From positions 5,518,001-5,582,000 of the forward strand of contig NZ_LR134356.1 in assembly GCF_900637195.1 (NCBI RefSeq): a DNA stretch of 64,000 nt, written 5' to 3'. The position numbers and the translations under genes were made by a program. Below are positions 53,785 through 64,000 of this stretch, in pieces. Every line of letters starts with the position of its first letter. Positions within the stretch are counted from its first letter, which is position 1. This DNA comes from Mycolicibacterium aurum. GTDB taxonomy: Bacteria; Actinomycetota; Actinomycetes; Mycobacteriales; Mycobacteriaceae. Under the pieces are notes generated by a model. That model was given only the letters and a program-made list of their open reading frames with translations, ran no database searches and was not told where the DNA came from.

Positions 53785-55257
53785 ATGCGCCACCCACGAA
53801 GAGTTCTGCTGGCTGTGCTGGCCGCCGTCGCGGTGCTGTTGACCGCATGCGGATCGTCGGGGCCCGCCGACGGCGAGAACCCGGTGCAGTCCAGCGGGGT
53901 GCTCCGCGTCGGCACCGAGGGCGTCTACGCACCGTTCAGCTATCACGACCCCGCCACCGGCCAACTGACCGGCTACGACGTGGACGTGGCCAGGGCGGTC
54001 GGCGAGAAGCTGGGCGTCAACGTCGAGTTCGTCGAAACACCGTGGGACTCGATCTTCGCCGCGCTGGAAGCCAACCGGTTCGATGTCGTCGCCAACCAGG
54101 TGACGATCACGCCGGAACGCCAGCAGAAGTACGACCTGTCCGAGCCGTACTCGATCGGCGAGGGCGTCATCGTGACCCGCGCCGACGACAACTCGATAAC
54201 CTCGCTCGCCGACCTGCCGGGCAAGCTCGCCGCACAGAGCACCACGAGCAACTGGGCGCAGGTGGCCCGCGACGCCGGCGCCCGGATCGAATCGGTGGAA
54301 GGCCTCACCCAGGCGATGGCCCTGCTCAGCCAGGGCCGGGTCGACGTGGTGGTCAACGACAGCCTCTCGATCTACGCCTACCTCGCCGAGACCAACGACA
54401 CGGCGGTGAAGATCGCGGGCACCACGGGCGAGAAGAGTGAACAGGGCTTCGCCGCCCGGAAGAACAGCGGTCTGCTGCCGGACCTCGACGCGGCGATCGA
54501 CGAGCTCAGGAATGACGGCACGCTCGCCGAGATCTCGCAGAAGTACTTGAAGACCAACGCCTCCGGCGGTCAGGACGCCCCGCAGGCTCAGCCGCGGTCC
54601 ACGGTGCAGCTGGTCCTGGACAACCTGTGGCCACTGGCGCGGGCCGCCCTCACCATGACGATCCCGCTGACCATCATCAGCTTCGCCATCGGTCTGGTCA
54701 TAGCGCTGGGCGTGGCGCTGGCGCGGTTGTCGAAGAACCTGGCGCTCTCCAACGCCGCACGCTTCTACATTTCCGTGATCCGAGGAACGCCGCTGCTGGT
54801 CCAGCTGTTCATCGTGTTCTTCGCGCTCCCGGAGTTCGGCGTCAGGATCGATCCGTTCCCGGCGGCGGTCATCGCCTTCTCGCTCAACGTCGGTGGCTAC
54901 GCGGCCGAGATCATCCGGTCGGCGATCCAGAGCATTCCGAAGGGCCAGTGGGAGGCCGCGCAGACGATCGGCCTCAACTACCTGAGCACGCTGCGGCGCA
55001 TCATCCTGCCGCAGGCCAGCAGGGTGGCGGTGCCGCCGCTGTCCAACACGTTGATCTCACTGGTCAAAGACACGTCGCTGGCGTCGACGATCCTGGTGAC
55101 CGAGCTGTTGCGCCAGGCCCAGATCATCGCCGCGCCCACCTTCGAGTTCTTCGCGCTCTACGGCACGGCGGCGGTCTACTACTGGGTGATCTGCCTGGTG
55201 CTGTCGTTCGGCCAGGCACGGTTCGAGCACCGACTGGAAAGGTACGTGGCCAGATGA
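53785..55257 (+). CDS. Polar amino acid ABC transporter, fused binding lipoprotein and permease
   Basis: 490 aa. Lipobox LLTACGS (Cys22), then a type 3 solute-binding domain (~35-265: [31 protein letters not shown]). A HisM/GlnP-like permease domain follows (~290-490: [45 protein letters not shown]). The fusion tethers the receptor to the channel, as in GlnP-type systems of Gram-positive bacteria. The ATPase gene follows 28 bases later. The substrate is probably glutamine, glutamate or another polar amino acid. Confidence 0.9.
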   Translation: MRHPRRVLLAVLAAVAVLLTACGSSGPADGENPVQSSGVLRVGTEGVYAPFSYHDPATGQLTGYDVDVARAVGEKLGVNVEFVETPWDSIFAALEANRFDVVANQVTITPERQQKYDLSEPYSIGEGVIVTRADDNSITSLADLPGKLAAQSTTSNWAQVARDAGARIESVEGLTQAMALLSQGRVDVVVNDSLSIYAYLAETNDTAVKIAGTTGEKSEQGFAARKNSGLLPDLDAAIDELRNDGTLAEISQKYLKTNASGGQDAPQAQPRSTVQLVLDNLWPLARAALTMTIPLTIISFAIGLVIALGVALARLSKNLALSNAARFYISVIRGTPLLVQLFIVFFALPEFGVRIDPFPAAVIAFSLNVGGYAAEIIRSAIQSIPKGQWEAAQTIGLNYLSTLRRIILPQASRVAVPPLSNTLISLVKDTSLASTILVTELLRQAQIIAAPTFEFFALYGTAAVYYWVICLVLSFGQARFEHRLERYVAR

Positions 55258-55285
55258 CGAGCGCTTGCGCGAGGAATCGAAGATT

Positions 55286-56065
55286 ATGAGCACAACCGAC
55301 GAGGTCGAGTACCGGGTCGTCGCCCGCGACGTCCGGAAGGCGTTCGGCGGACTCGACGTGCTCAAAGGGGTGTCGTTTCGGGTCCCGCGCGGAAGCGCCA
55401 CCGCCATCATCGGTCCGTCCGGCTCGGGCAAGACGACGCTGCTGCGCGCGCTCAACGCACTCGACGCGCCCGATTCGGGCACGATCAAGGTCGGGGACGT
55501 GGAGATCGACTTCGCTGCGTCCGCCGCACCGGTGTCCAAGGACGAGCTGCGCCGCTACCGGGCGCAGAGTGGCTTCGTCTTCCAGTCCCACAACCTGTTT
55601 CCGCACAAGACGGTGCTGCAGAACGTCACCGAGGGTCCGCTGATCGCCCAGCGGCGGCCCCGCGACGAGGTGGAGGCCGAGGCCGTCGAACTCCTGGGAC
55701 AGGTGGGTCTCGCCGACAAGCGCGACCAGTACCCGTTCCAGCTGTCCGGCGGCCAGCAGCAGCGGGTGGGCATCGCGCGGGCGCTCGCGCTCAAGCCCAA
55801 GGTGGTGCTGTTCGACGAGCCGACCTCGGCGCTGGACCCCGAACTCGTCGGCGAGGTACTGGCGGTGATCAAGGATCTGGCGGTCGAAGGCTGGACCCTG
55901 GTGGTCGTCACCCACGAAATCCAGTTCGCCCGACAGGTTTCCGACCAGGTGCTGTTCACCGACGGCGGGGTGATACTGGAGCAGGGGCCGCCTGCGGCGG
56001 TGATCGGCGATCCCAAGGAGGAACGGACGCGTCAGTTCTTGCAGCGCATCCTGAACCCGCTGTAG
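55286..56065 (+). CDS. Polar amino acid ABC transporter ATPase
   Basis: 259 aa from the ATG at 55286. Walker [10 protein letters not shown], signature [20 protein letters not shown], Walker [21 protein letters not shown] and VTHEIQFAR fit the GlnQ/HisP group. Pairs with the fused binding-permease protein. Confidence 0.92.
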   Translation: MSTTDEVEYRVVARDVRKAFGGLDVLKGVSFRVPRGSATAIIGPSGSGKTTLLRALNALDAPDSGTIKVGDVEIDFAASAAPVSKDELRRYRAQSGFVFQSHNLFPHKTVLQNVTEGPLIAQRRPRDEVEAEAVELLGQVGLADKRDQYPFQLSGGQQQRVGIARALALKPKVVLFDEPTSALDPELVGEVLAVIKDLAVEGWTLVVVTHEIQFARQVSDQVLFTDGGVILEQGPPAAVIGDPKEERTRQFLQRILNPL

Positions 56066-56090
56066 CCGCCACCGTGAGAAAGTGTCGGTC

Positions 56091-57452
56091 ATGGCAAGCA
56101 GCGAAGCAGACGTCATCGTCGTCGGCGCAGGACTCTCGGGCCTCACCGCGGCCCGCACCGTCCTGGCGGCGGGGCTGACGCCGCTGATCCTGGAGGCAGA
56201 CACCCGCGTCGGCGGGCGCATCCTCACCGAGCAGTTGGCCGGGCTGCCCATGGAACTCGGGGCCCAGTGGATCGGCGACACCCACCACCGGATGTTCGCG
56301 CTGGCCGCCGAACTCGGGGTCGAGACGTACCCGCAGTACGACGACGGCGAGACCTCTTACGACCTCGCCGGCACCGGCGTCATGCGCCAGAACGACTTTC
56401 ACACCCGCTTCGCCGACGAACTGGCCGAGCTGGAGAAGGTGCTGCGCCGCCTCGACGAACTGGCCGCCGAGGTATCCCCGGCGGCGCCGTGGGCGGCGCC
56501 GCACGCGGCCGAGTGGGATGCCATCACCGCGGGCGCCTGGTATGACGCGCAGGGCCTGTCGCCGGTGGCGCGCACGCTACTGGAGATCTGCACCGTCGGG
56601 ATCCTCGCGGTGCCCACGGTCGAGGTGTCGTTCCTGCATCTGCTCTTCACCGTCCAGACGTGCGGTGTGACCGCGGAGCTGTTCGCCGAGTCCGAGGGCG
56701 GCGCCCAGACCACGCGGTTCGTCGGTGGCACCGCCGAGATCCCGAACCGGTTGGCGGCGTTGATCGCCGACCACATCGTGTTCGACTCGCCGGTGCACTT
56801 CATCGAGCACAGCACCGACAGCGTCACCGTGCACTGCCGCGGCGGCCGGGTGGCCCGCGGCCGGCGGATCATCGTCGCGCTGTCACCCACCCTGGCCGGA
56901 CGGATCATGTACGACCCCCCGCTGTCCGGCTACCGCGACCAGCTGACACAGCGGATGCCGAACTCGGCGGCGATGAAAGCGTTCTTCGTCTACGACGAAC
57001 CGTTCTGGCGGAACGAGGGTTTGAACGGCCAGCTCATCTCGGACGTCGGCCCCGCCCGCATGTCCAACGACACATGCATCCAGGGCGACGACCACGGCGT
57101 GATCCTGATGTTCCTGGAGGGCGAGCAGGCCCGCACCCACGGACACTGGTCCGAGGAGGAGCGGCGCGCGGCGCTGACCGCCGAGCTGGTGCGCCACTTC
57201 GGCGACAAGGCCGCACACCCGCAGCACTACATCGACGGCGAATGGGGCAGCCGGCAGTGGACCCGCGGCTGCTACAACGCCAACTGCGGACCGCTGGTGT
57301 GGACCACCTACGGCGCCGCGCTGGCCGAGCCCATCGGCTCGATCCACTGGGCGTCCACCGATACCGCCACCCACTGGAGCGCCTACATGGAGGGCGCGGT
57401 GGAAGCCGGTGAGCGCGCCGCCCGAGAGGTCATCGACGCGCTGGTGCAGTAG
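56091..57452 (+). CDS. Flavin-containing monoamine oxidase
   Basis: 453 aa from the ATG at 56091. FAD site VIVVGAGLSGLTAARTV, RVGGRI, GAQWIG, and C-terminal GSIHWASTDTATHWSAYMEGAVEAGERAA are all typical of the MAO/putrescine oxidase family. It oxidises an amine to an aldehyde with hydrogen peroxide and ammonia. The substrate is not clear; its position after an amino acid importer hints at amine scavenging. Convergent with the P450, 3 bases apart. Confidence 0.88.
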   Translation: MASSEADVIVVGAGLSGLTAARTVLAAGLTPLILEADTRVGGRILTEQLAGLPMELGAQWIGDTHHRMFALAAELGVETYPQYDDGETSYDLAGTGVMRQNDFHTRFADELAELEKVLRRLDELAAEVSPAAPWAAPHAAEWDAITAGAWYDAQGLSPVARTLLEICTVGILAVPTVEVSFLHLLFTVQTCGVTAELFAESEGGAQTTRFVGGTAEIPNRLAALIADHIVFDSPVHFIEHSTDSVTVHCRGGRVARGRRIIVALSPTLAGRIMYDPPLSGYRDQLTQRMPNSAAMKAFFVYDEPFWRNEGLNGQLISDVGPARMSNDTCIQGDDHGVILMFLEGEQARTHGHWSEEERRAALTAELVRHFGDKAAHPQHYIDGEWGSRQWTRGCYNANCGPLVWTTYGAALAEPIGSIHWASTDTATHWSAYMEGAVEAGERAAREVIDALVQ

Positions 57453-57455
57453 CGA

Positions 57456-58748
57456 TCACGCTGTCGGACCGAGGTTTTCGAGGTCCAGCGTCGCCATGCC
57501 GCGCAACGTCACGTTCTGCTTGTAGACCGGTTCGGCGGCCAATACGGCGTCCGGGAAGCGTGCCGTCAGCGCGGTGAGCGCCACGGAGGCCTCCAGCCGG
57601 GCCAGCGGCGCGCCGATGCAGAAGTGCGGACCCTTCCCGAAGCCGAGGTGGCGGATGGTCCCGCGGTCGGGATCGAACTGGTCGGGGCGTTCGACGGCGT
57701 CCGGGTCACGGTGTGCTGCCGCGGTCAGCAGCAGCATGTTGTCGCCCTTGGGCACGGTGATCGCTTCCCCGTCGCTCCGCTCGCCCCCGATGACATTTCC
57801 CCCGTCGCTCCGCTCGCCCCCGATCGTCATGTCCTCCCCCGCAACGCGACCCACCAACTGCACCGGCGGGTCGTAGCGCAGTGTCTCTTCGATCACCGCA
57901 CCCACACGTCCGGGATCGGCGGCCAGAGCCGACCACTGGGAGCGGTCACGCAGTAGGGCGAGGATCGCGTTGGCGATCAGGTTGACCGTCGTCTCGTGCC
58001 CGGCGACCAGGAGCAGGTTGCAGGTGGCGACGATCTCGTCCTCGGTCAGTTGGTCACCGGACTCTTCGACCTGGATGAGCCCCGACATCAGGTCGTCGCC
58101 CGGATCGCGGCGGCGGCGCGAGATCAGCTCGCGCAGGTATTCGCGCAGCCACAGCGCCGCCTGCATGCGCTCCTCGAACCCGTCGCCTGCCGCGCCGGTG
58201 ACCGACACGAACGGGTCCAGCGACTGCGCGAGCAGACCCGAGGCGGCGCTGAACTCGGGCTCGTCCTCCAGCGGCACACCGAGCAGACGGCAGATCACCG
58301 CGACCGGCAGCGGGTACGCCAGCCCTGCGATCGCGTCGAAGGTGCCGCCGTCCCCGGCGTCCCGCAGCAGCCCGCCGACCAGGCCGACGATCTCGGGCTC
58401 CAATGCGTTGACGACTTTCGGGACGAACGCCTTGCTCACCAGCCGGCGCAGCCTCGTGTGGTCCGGCGGGTCGAGGAACAGGAAGCCGGGCGGCCCGAAC
58501 GGGCGGGCCTGGGCGCCGTCGGCCACCGCCCGCTGCGCCACGGTGGATTTCATCCGGTCACTGGCCGACGACGGATGGCGCAGGACCTCGTCGCAGTCTG
58601 CGTAGGAGGAGAACACCGCCAGGTTCTTGCCGGGCAGGTGCACCGGACCCTGCTCCCGGATCCGGCGGTACAGCGGGTACGGGTCGGCGCGGGCGGCGGG
58701 GTCGAGCATCTGCAGCAGCAGCGACTCCGGTTCGGCGGCGGTCGTCAT
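57456..58748 (-). CDS. Cytochrome P450 with an in-frame tandem duplication
   Basis: 430 aa from the ATG at 58748 (an in-frame ATG at 58763 is possible). I-helix AGHETT, ExxR EETLR and heme-binding FGKGPHFCIGAP are intact. Between VAGEDMTIG and the VPKGD strand the protein contains IGGERSDGGNV then IGGERSDGEAI, a duplicated 11-residue unit where related P450s have a short turn. The insertion falls in a surface loop after the K-helix, so the enzyme may still fold. Substrate unknown; redox partners are not adjacent. Confidence 0.88.
   Translation of the reverse strand: MTTAAEPESLLLQMLDPAARADPYPLYRRIREQGPVHLPGKNLAVFSSYADCDEVLRHPSSASDRMKSTVAQRAVADGAQARPFGPPGFLFLDPPDHTRLRRLVSKAFVPKVVNALEPEIVGLVGGLLRDAGDGGTFDAIAGLAYPLPVAVICRLLGVPLEDEPEFSAASGLLAQSLDPFVSVTGAAGDGFEERMQAALWLREYLRELISRRRRDPGDDLMSGLIQVEESGDQLTEDEIVATCNLLLVAGHETTVNLIANAILALLRDRSQWSALAADPGRVGAVIEETLRYDPPVQLVGRVAGEDMTIGGERSDGGNVIGGERSDGEAITVPKGDNMLLLTAAAHRDPDAVERPDQFDPDRGTIRHLGFGKGPHFCIGAPLARLEASVALTALTARFPDAVLAAEPVYKQNVTLRGMATLDLENLGPTA
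57767..57824. repeat. 33-bp-period tandem repeat inside the P450 gene
   Basis: Two identical 25-bp copies start at 57767 and 57800 (core CGTCGCTCCGCTCGCCCCCG). The period is 33 bp, i.e. 11 codons, so the reading frame is kept. Confidence 0.9.
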
Positions 58749-58797
58749 GCCCTTATTGTGCACGCGTCTAAGAGGTGCGCAGGTCAGGCGGGCCGAG

Positions 58798-58847
58798 CGT
58801 GGGGGCTACGTACGCGAACCGGCCGGTTTGCGTGCGCAAGGCCCACG
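58798..58847 (-). terminator. Nested hairpin between tgt and the P450 gene
   Basis: An 11+11-bp palindrome with one G-T mismatch (centre CGAACCGGCCGGTTTG, 58812-58833) sits inside an outer 6-bp stem (CGTGGG/CCCACG). It lies just downstream of the tgt stop on the minus strand, so it probably ends that transcript. Confidence 0.5.
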
Positions 58848-58851
58848 TTCG

Positions 58852-60569
<1,718 letters not shown>

Positions 60570-60644
60570 CCGGGCTCCGCGGACCATACTGCTTGTGATG
60601 ATCCGCCGATGTCGGCGAATCACACAACACGAAGGAGAACCGTG

Positions 60645-61103
60645 ATGAAGCGCGAAATCCTCACCGTCGTGGGTGGCGCAGCGATCGTCATTGCCGGTCT
60701 GTCGGGCTGCGGATCGAACAAGTCGGAGACCTCCGGGGAGACCTCCCAGGCCGCTGCCGCAGAGGGCAAGAGCACCGTGACGATCGACGGCGCCGACCAG
60801 GAGGTCACGGGCACCGTGGTGTGCTCGGACATGGGCGGCAACACCAACATCGCGATCGGCGACGCGACCACGGGTATCGGCGCGGTGGTCACCACCGGCG
60901 ACGAGCCGTCACTGGTGTCGGTCGGCCTCGGCAATGTCAACGGCGTGACGCTCGGCTACCAGAACGGCACCGGCTCCAACGACGGCAAGGTCGAGAAGGA
61001 CGGCAGCACCTACAAGATCTCCGGCACGGCGACCGGTGTGGACATGGCCAATCCGATGCAGCCGGTGAACAAGCCGTTCGAGCTGGAGATCACCTGCCCC
61101 TAG
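60645..61103 (+). CDS. lpqH: 19-kDa lipoprotein LpqH
   Basis: 152 aa from the ATG at 60645, with AAGGAGA upstream. Lipobox GLSGCGS (Cys22), Ser/Thr-rich linker, [25 protein letters not shown] and [14 protein letters not shown] match M. tuberculosis LpqH (Rv3763) closely. LpqH is an abundant envelope lipoprotein and TLR2 agonist. The 3' end overlaps the convergent DUF2306 gene by 4 bases. Confidence 0.92.
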   Translation: MKREILTVVGGAAIVIAGLSGCGSNKSETSGETSQAAAAEGKSTVTIDGADQEVTGTVVCSDMGGNTNIAIGDATTGIGAVVTTGDEPSLVSVGLGNVNGVTLGYQNGTGSNDGKVEKDGSTYKISGTATGVDMANPMQPVNKPFELEITCP

Positions 61104-61807
61104 GCCGTCGTTCGGATCAGCGACGGTAGTCCTCGCCGACGGATCATGATCTCGGCGACGACGATGTTGGGTAACCAGCACAAAAAGGGAACCGGCGCGT
61201 ACGCGGCCGCAAAGGCGATCTCCTGATCGACACCGAATGCGATCTGTACGGCGGTCAGGGCGAACAGCCACACCCGTAGGGTCGGCGCGGCATAGGTCAA
61301 CGCGAAGCTGCGGATCATCCACGCCTGATGCTCGGCGAAGTCGCGGTCGCGTGCGCTCCGGTATCCCCGATACGTCGTCCAGATCCACAACACCGCGAGG
61401 GTGCCGAAGCCGAACAGTCCGGTGAACGCCACCGAACTGAAGAACGCCATCACCAACCCGGATGCTCCGCCGACGAATACCGACGCGACGTAGGTTCGGC
61501 CCGTCCAGCGGTGAATCTGTGGCGCCCGCTGCCGGAGCTTTTTGGAGAACTGGAAGCCGCCGATCAGCAGGGCCAGCCCGGCGGACGCGATGTGGACATA
61601 GAAGACGCATTGGATGACGGCCGGCCGCTGGGCGTAGGTGCTCGCGAGACCCGTATCGCTGCGCGCCAGGGACGCGAGGGAATCGCCGATGTACTGGGTG
61701 GGGAAGTAGACGGCAACGGCCAGTGACGTCAGAAGCAGAACCAGCCAGGGGACGTTCCCGCGCTTGCGCGTGGGACGGTTCGCGGTTGCGGGCGAAAGTG
61801 TGGTCAT
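61100..61807 (-). CDS. DUF2306-family membrane protein
   Basis: 235 aa. About six hydrophobic segments; [13 protein letters not shown] and the [17 protein letters not shown] motif, both with conserved His and Arg, are typical of DUF2306 proteins. Function unknown; the histidines suggest a possible heme or metal site. Divergent from a TetR gene across a repeat-rich gap, so the TetR is its likely repressor. Confidence 0.75.
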   Translation of the reverse strand: MTTLSPATANRPTRKRGNVPWLVLLLTSLAVAVYFPTQYIGDSLASLARSDTGLASTYAQRPAVIQCVFYVHIASAGLALLIGGFQFSKKLRQRAPQIHRWTGRTYVASVFVGGASGLVMAFFSSVAFTGLFGFGTLAVLWIWTTYRGYRSARDRDFAEHQAWMIRSFALTYAAPTLRVWLFALTAVQIAFGVDQEIAFAAAYAPVPFLCWLPNIVVAEIMIRRRGLPSLIRTTA

Positions 61808-61834
61808 CGCAAGGTCCTCACGCGGGGCGGATAG

Positions 61835-61912
61835 GTAAACTTACGTCTGTAAACATACGAGCGTCAACATAAGTTCCCTGCAGCGCCCGGTCGTATGCTT
61901 ACGCGCGTTTAC
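61835..61912. repeat. Three 14-bp direct repeats plus an inverted copy, putative TetR operators
   Basis: GTAAACTTACGTCT, GTAAACATACGAGC and GTCAACATAAGTTC are adjacent units (61835-61876). A related element in the opposite orientation, with GTATGCTTAC and GTTTAC, lies at 61893-61912. Several GTAA/TTAC half-sites form palindromes. It fills the gap between the DUF2306 and TetR genes. Confidence 0.65.
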
Positions 61913-61925
61913 CAAGGAGGACGAG

Positions 61926-62561
61926 ATGCCACCACGTCGGCGCAACCCTCGGGGTGAAGGCACCCGACTGCGCGACGATCTCCTCGTCGGCGCGCAGCGC
62001 ATCCTCGAACGAACGGGCAGCGAAGACGACGTCAGCCTGCGCGCGGTCGCCCGGGAGGTCGGTGTCTCCGCACCGTCGATCTACGCCCACTTCGCCGACG
62101 GCAAGGCCATCGTGGACGCCCTGGTCGAGCAGACCTTCGAGCAGCTCACCGCAACCCTGAAAGAAGCACGCGACACTGCGCAGCCGTCCGAGCGCCTCCT
62201 CGCCGTCTGCAGGGCGTACGTCGACTTCGGACTCCGGCAGCCGGAGCGCTATCTCACGCTCTTCGAACGCCGCCGGACACTGGAACGGACGAAGGAACTC
62301 GCAGCGGACGGCCCCGCGTTCTTCTACGCCAACGGCGCGGAGGCGTTCCGCATTCTGGCCGACGCCGTTGCTGAATCATCCGGCGACAGAGACGGTTCCG
62401 CGGAAGAGGATGCCGCCCTGCTGTGGGCAGCGCTGCACGGCTACACGACGCTTCGCACCAGCATGCCGAGGTTCCCGTGGTTCGCCGACGAGGAACACGT
62501 GTGCCGCGAGCTGGTCGGCCGGACCGTGTCGTTCGCGCGGGAACGTCAGAAAGGCTTGTAG
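61926..62561 (+). CDS. TetR-family repressor
   Basis: 211 aa from an ATG with AAGGAGG upstream. Helix-turn-helix SLRAVAREVGVSAPSIYAHFADGKAIVDALVEQTF, then a ligand domain of the WHG type (RQPERYLTLFERRR). Probably represses itself and the divergent DUF2306 gene through the GTAAAC repeats. Its 3' end overlaps the DUF732 gene by 16 bases. Confidence 0.87.
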   Translation: MPPRRRNPRGEGTRLRDDLLVGAQRILERTGSEDDVSLRAVAREVGVSAPSIYAHFADGKAIVDALVEQTFEQLTATLKEARDTAQPSERLLAVCRAYVDFGLRQPERYLTLFERRRTLERTKELAADGPAFFYANGAEAFRILADAVAESSGDRDGSAEEDAALLWAALHGYTTLRTSMPRFPWFADEEHVCRELVGRTVSFARERQKGL

Positions 62562-62911
62562 CCGGCGGCCGACTGCCGCAACTGCCAGATCTGAGGGGGG
62601 CAGAGCTCGTTGACGGCCTGATTGATCAGATAGCCCGCCTGGTAGTAGTCGGTGGTGTGGAAGTCGGCCTTCACCTGATTGACGAGGTCGGTGTAGCTCA
62701 TCTTCGTTCCGACGCGATAGCAGATGCTGTTCCCGTAGGCGATCGCCGCGTCGGCGTTGGGGAAGTTGTAACCCGGACGGACGTGCACATTGACCAGGTA
62801 GGCGACGGCGTCAGCGTTCGCCGTCGGCGCGGTAAGGAGCGCCGCTGGTGCTCCGACCAACGCCGCCGACGCCATCACGCCCGCCGATAACACCCCCACC
62901 AGCGTCTTCAT
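62546..62911 (-). CDS. Secreted DUF732 protein
   Basis: 121 aa. Signal peptide (LVGVLSAGVMASAALVGAPAALL, cleavage near ANA-DA). The mature ~85 residues carry two cysteines (NSICYRVG and NELCPP) and a helical pattern typical of small mycobacterial DUF732 proteins. Function unknown. Confidence 0.82.
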   Translation of the reverse strand: MKTLVGVLSAGVMASAALVGAPAALLTAPTANADAVAYLVNVHVRPGYNFPNADAAIAYGNSICYRVGTKMSYTDLVNQVKADFHTTDYYQAGYLINQAVNELCPPQIWQLRQSAAGYKPF

Positions 62912-62919
62912 GGGTGATG

Positions 62920-62925
62920 ACCCTA
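62920..62925 (-). promoter_or_regulatory. -10-like TAGGGT before the DUF732 gene
   Basis: On the minus strand TAGGGT lies 8 nt from the ATG at 62911, giving at most a very short leader. The divergent secreted-protein gene has the same hexamer. Confidence 0.35.
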
Positions 62926-62988
62926 CGCCTCGCGGCGCGATGTCGTGGCAATGCGGGCAAGGCCGCCCGCGGAGGAGGCGCCGCGAAT

Positions 62989-62994
62989 TAGGGT
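62989..62994 (+). promoter_or_regulatory. -10 box of a leaderless promoter for the small secreted protein
   Basis: TAGGGT, 6 nt (GTAGCC), then ATG at 63001. Confidence 0.5.
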
Positions 62995-63000
62995 GTAGCC

Positions 63001-63378
63001 ATGAAGCTGATGGTTGCTGTCGCGATCGCCGGTGGTGTCCTTGCCGCTCCGCTGGCGGGCTTCGGTCTGGGAACTGCCTCGGCGACGCCGACGACGTGTG
63101 ACGGTGCCGGGTGCGTCCCGTACGTGCGCACCGACGCGCAACTGGGTGGGCACTGCACGCAGAACACCCGCTACAACTTCGGGTCCGACGGGTCGGGCAA
63201 CACCCTGGCCTGCAGTTCGAAGAGCGTGTGGGTGTCGTCTCCGCAACTGATCGGAGTGCGCTTGCTGCGCTCGCCGTGCGACGGCAGCACGGGTGTAGCG
63301 CAGAGCCCCGACGGTGTCCCGTTGAAGTGTGACGGCGGCGCGTGGAGCGCCGACTACTCCGTGATGTTCTACGGCTGA
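63001..63378 (+). CDS. Small secreted cysteine-containing protein, unrecognised
   Basis: 125 aa. Signal peptide MKLMVAVAIAGGVLAAPLAGF with cleavage near ASA-TP. The mature part has six cysteines (TTCDGAGC, GHCTQ, LACSS, SPCDG, LKCDG), likely three disulfides, and no transmembrane segment. I do not recognise a named family; similar small exported proteins are common in mycobacteria. Confidence 0.75.
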   Translation: MKLMVAVAIAGGVLAAPLAGFGLGTASATPTTCDGAGCVPYVRTDAQLGGHCTQNTRYNFGSDGSGNTLACSSKSVWVSSPQLIGVRLLRSPCDGSTGVAQSPDGVPLKCDGGAWSADYSVMFYG

Positions 63379-63416
63379 GGTCTCACTCGATCAACACGTC
63401 CTCGTCGACGCCGATC

Positions 63417-63581
63417 GCGGTCGCCTTCGATGTGTTCCATGAGGCTGCGGGTACCACGCACAACGAACTGATCACCCGTGCGATGGCGGCGCTCGCCGTG
63501 ACGCCCCTTGCGATCCGCGAGAATCTCAAGAGCGACAACCGAATTGAGCGGTTGACTCGTGTGATGACGGTGTCGCGCTGA
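63417..63581 (+). pseudogene. Possible gene remnant without a start codon
   Basis: The frame encodes VAFDVFHEAAGTTHNELITR and continues to IERLTRVMTVSR before a stop at 63581. Its composition looks like a real protein, but no sensible start codon or ribosome-binding site precedes it: the open frame runs back into the secreted-protein gene. It ends directly against the convergent DapB-like gene. I do not recognise the family; it may be the 3' end of a lost gene. Confidence 0.3.
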
Positions 63582-64000
63582 CTACCGCTTCTTCGCGAAG
63601 GCGGTGGCGTTGTAGATCAGCGGCAGCGACGCCGTCGTCGCGAAACCCGGCGCGGCCTCGCACACGGCGGGCACCGCGTTGAGCACCTGCATCGCCGTGG
63701 CGACGTTGGCCGACCGCACGTGTTCTGCCATGCTCGCGGCGCGGCTGAAGCTCGCCAGCGAGAAGAAGTGCGTCTGCATCGACGGGTCGCCCTCGACGGT
63801 CAGCGTCCAACCATGCCTCGGCGTCGGCCAGTGCGCCGGATACTCGTTGCCGACGGTCCACAGTGTCTCGATCTCGACCAGCGTCTCCCCGTCGCGCAAT
63901 CCCGTCCAGTTCCATCGCTGGCCCGCGGTGGTACCTGCGCGCAGCAGGTGATCGAAGATCTGGTGATCCTCCTGCGCGGCAACGGCTTCCACGGTTGCGG
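63582..64000 (-). CDS. C-terminus of a DapB-like NAD(P)H-dependent oxidoreductase (partial)
   Basis: About 139 codons are visible; the frame is open to the right edge, so the N-terminal Rossmann domain lies outside. The segments WTLTVEGDPSMQTHF and NAVPAVCEAAPGFATTASLPLI align in layout with WKITIDGRPTVNMSV and HAIAAVVAAAPGIATYTDLPLP of the complete family member at 16341. The apparent GTG at 63992 is probably internal. Substrate unknown. Confidence 0.7.
   Translation of the reverse strand, partial: ATVEAVAAQEDHQIFDHLLRAGTTAGQRWNWTGLRDGETLVEIETLWTVGNEYPAHWPTPRHGWTLTVEGDPSMQTHFFSLASFSRAASMAEHVRSANVATAMQVLNAVPAVCEAAPGFATTASLPLIYNATAFAKKR

Noticed and set aside
55254-55290. Repeat-like GACGAGCGCTTGCGCGAGGAA segment as a regulatory element
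   Set aside because: Only a 4-bp palindrome (GCGC-TT-GCGC) is present and no second copy was seen in the window, so no function can be argued.
57767-57824. CRISPR-like repeat array
   Set aside because: There are only two copies, the spacer is about 8 bp, and the repeat is in frame within a P450 gene.

Overview
The window reads as chromosomal DNA of a fast-growing mycobacterium (Mycolicibacterium-like). GC is high, genes are densely packed, and GTG starts are frequent. Many genes appear leaderless, with a TANNNT box 6-7 nt before the start codon. Gene content and order follow the M. tuberculosis block from Rv3711c to Rv3731: dnaQ, murT-gatD, an Rv3714c-like gene, recR, ebfC, ami1, the Rv3719/Rv3720 pair, dnaX, an Rv3722c-like aminotransferase and lucA, then a PrimPol and LigC ligases, with an lpqH orthologue near the right end. 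Assignments come from reading the sequence and from memory of the families; no search was run.

Layout. 1-16 kb is conserved core: peptidoglycan amidation (murT-gatD), recombination and replication (recR, dnaX), a wall amidase, a flavoprotein plus lipid methyltransferase pair, SRP RNA, tRNA-Ser(GGA), the lipid-uptake coordinator LucA and a secreted protease. 16-21 kb is mixed: a DapB-like oxidoreductase, a DMT transporter, a broken acetyltransferase next to a 13E12-type HNH gene, and an orphan type II thioesterase. 21-33 kb has PrimPol plus two LigC ligases that bracket an approximately 8.6 kb catabolic and regulatory insert: two epoxide-hydrolase-type enzymes, a D-aminoacylase-like amidohydrolase, a Rieske oxygenase with its TetR, a LysR, and twin SDRs. 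33-39 kb is an organosulfur-type cluster (a flavin monooxygenase and an SsuABC-like transporter) followed by an F420-type oxidoreductase and an MBL-fold protein.

39-53 kb is the most interesting part. A bacterial microcompartment (BMC) operon of the Rhodococcus/Mycobacterium (RMM) type encodes a PLP phospholyase-like enzyme, a CoA-acylating-type aldehyde dehydrogenase, two BMC-T, one BMC-H and one BMC-P shell protein, an unknown internal protein, an APH-type kinase, an SDR and a GntR/HutC regulator. It is transcribed divergently from a permease plus B12-dependent diol dehydratase operon (fused large-medium subunit, small subunit, reactivase). Both branches should yield propionaldehyde: 1-amino-2-propanol through kinase and phospholyase, and 1,2-propanediol through the dehydratase. 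Related palindromes in the shared intergenic region and before the GntR gene suggest one regulator for both.

53-64 kb holds GluQRS and Tgt (both linked to queuosine), a polar amino acid ABC transporter with a fused binding protein and permease, a flavin amine oxidase, a P450 with an in-frame 33-bp duplication, tandem LpqH-family lipoproteins, a DUF2306/TetR pair, two small secreted proteins, and a truncated DapB-like gene at the edge. No CRISPR array, rRNA, prophage or integrase was seen, and no gene-free stretch exceeds about 300 bases.
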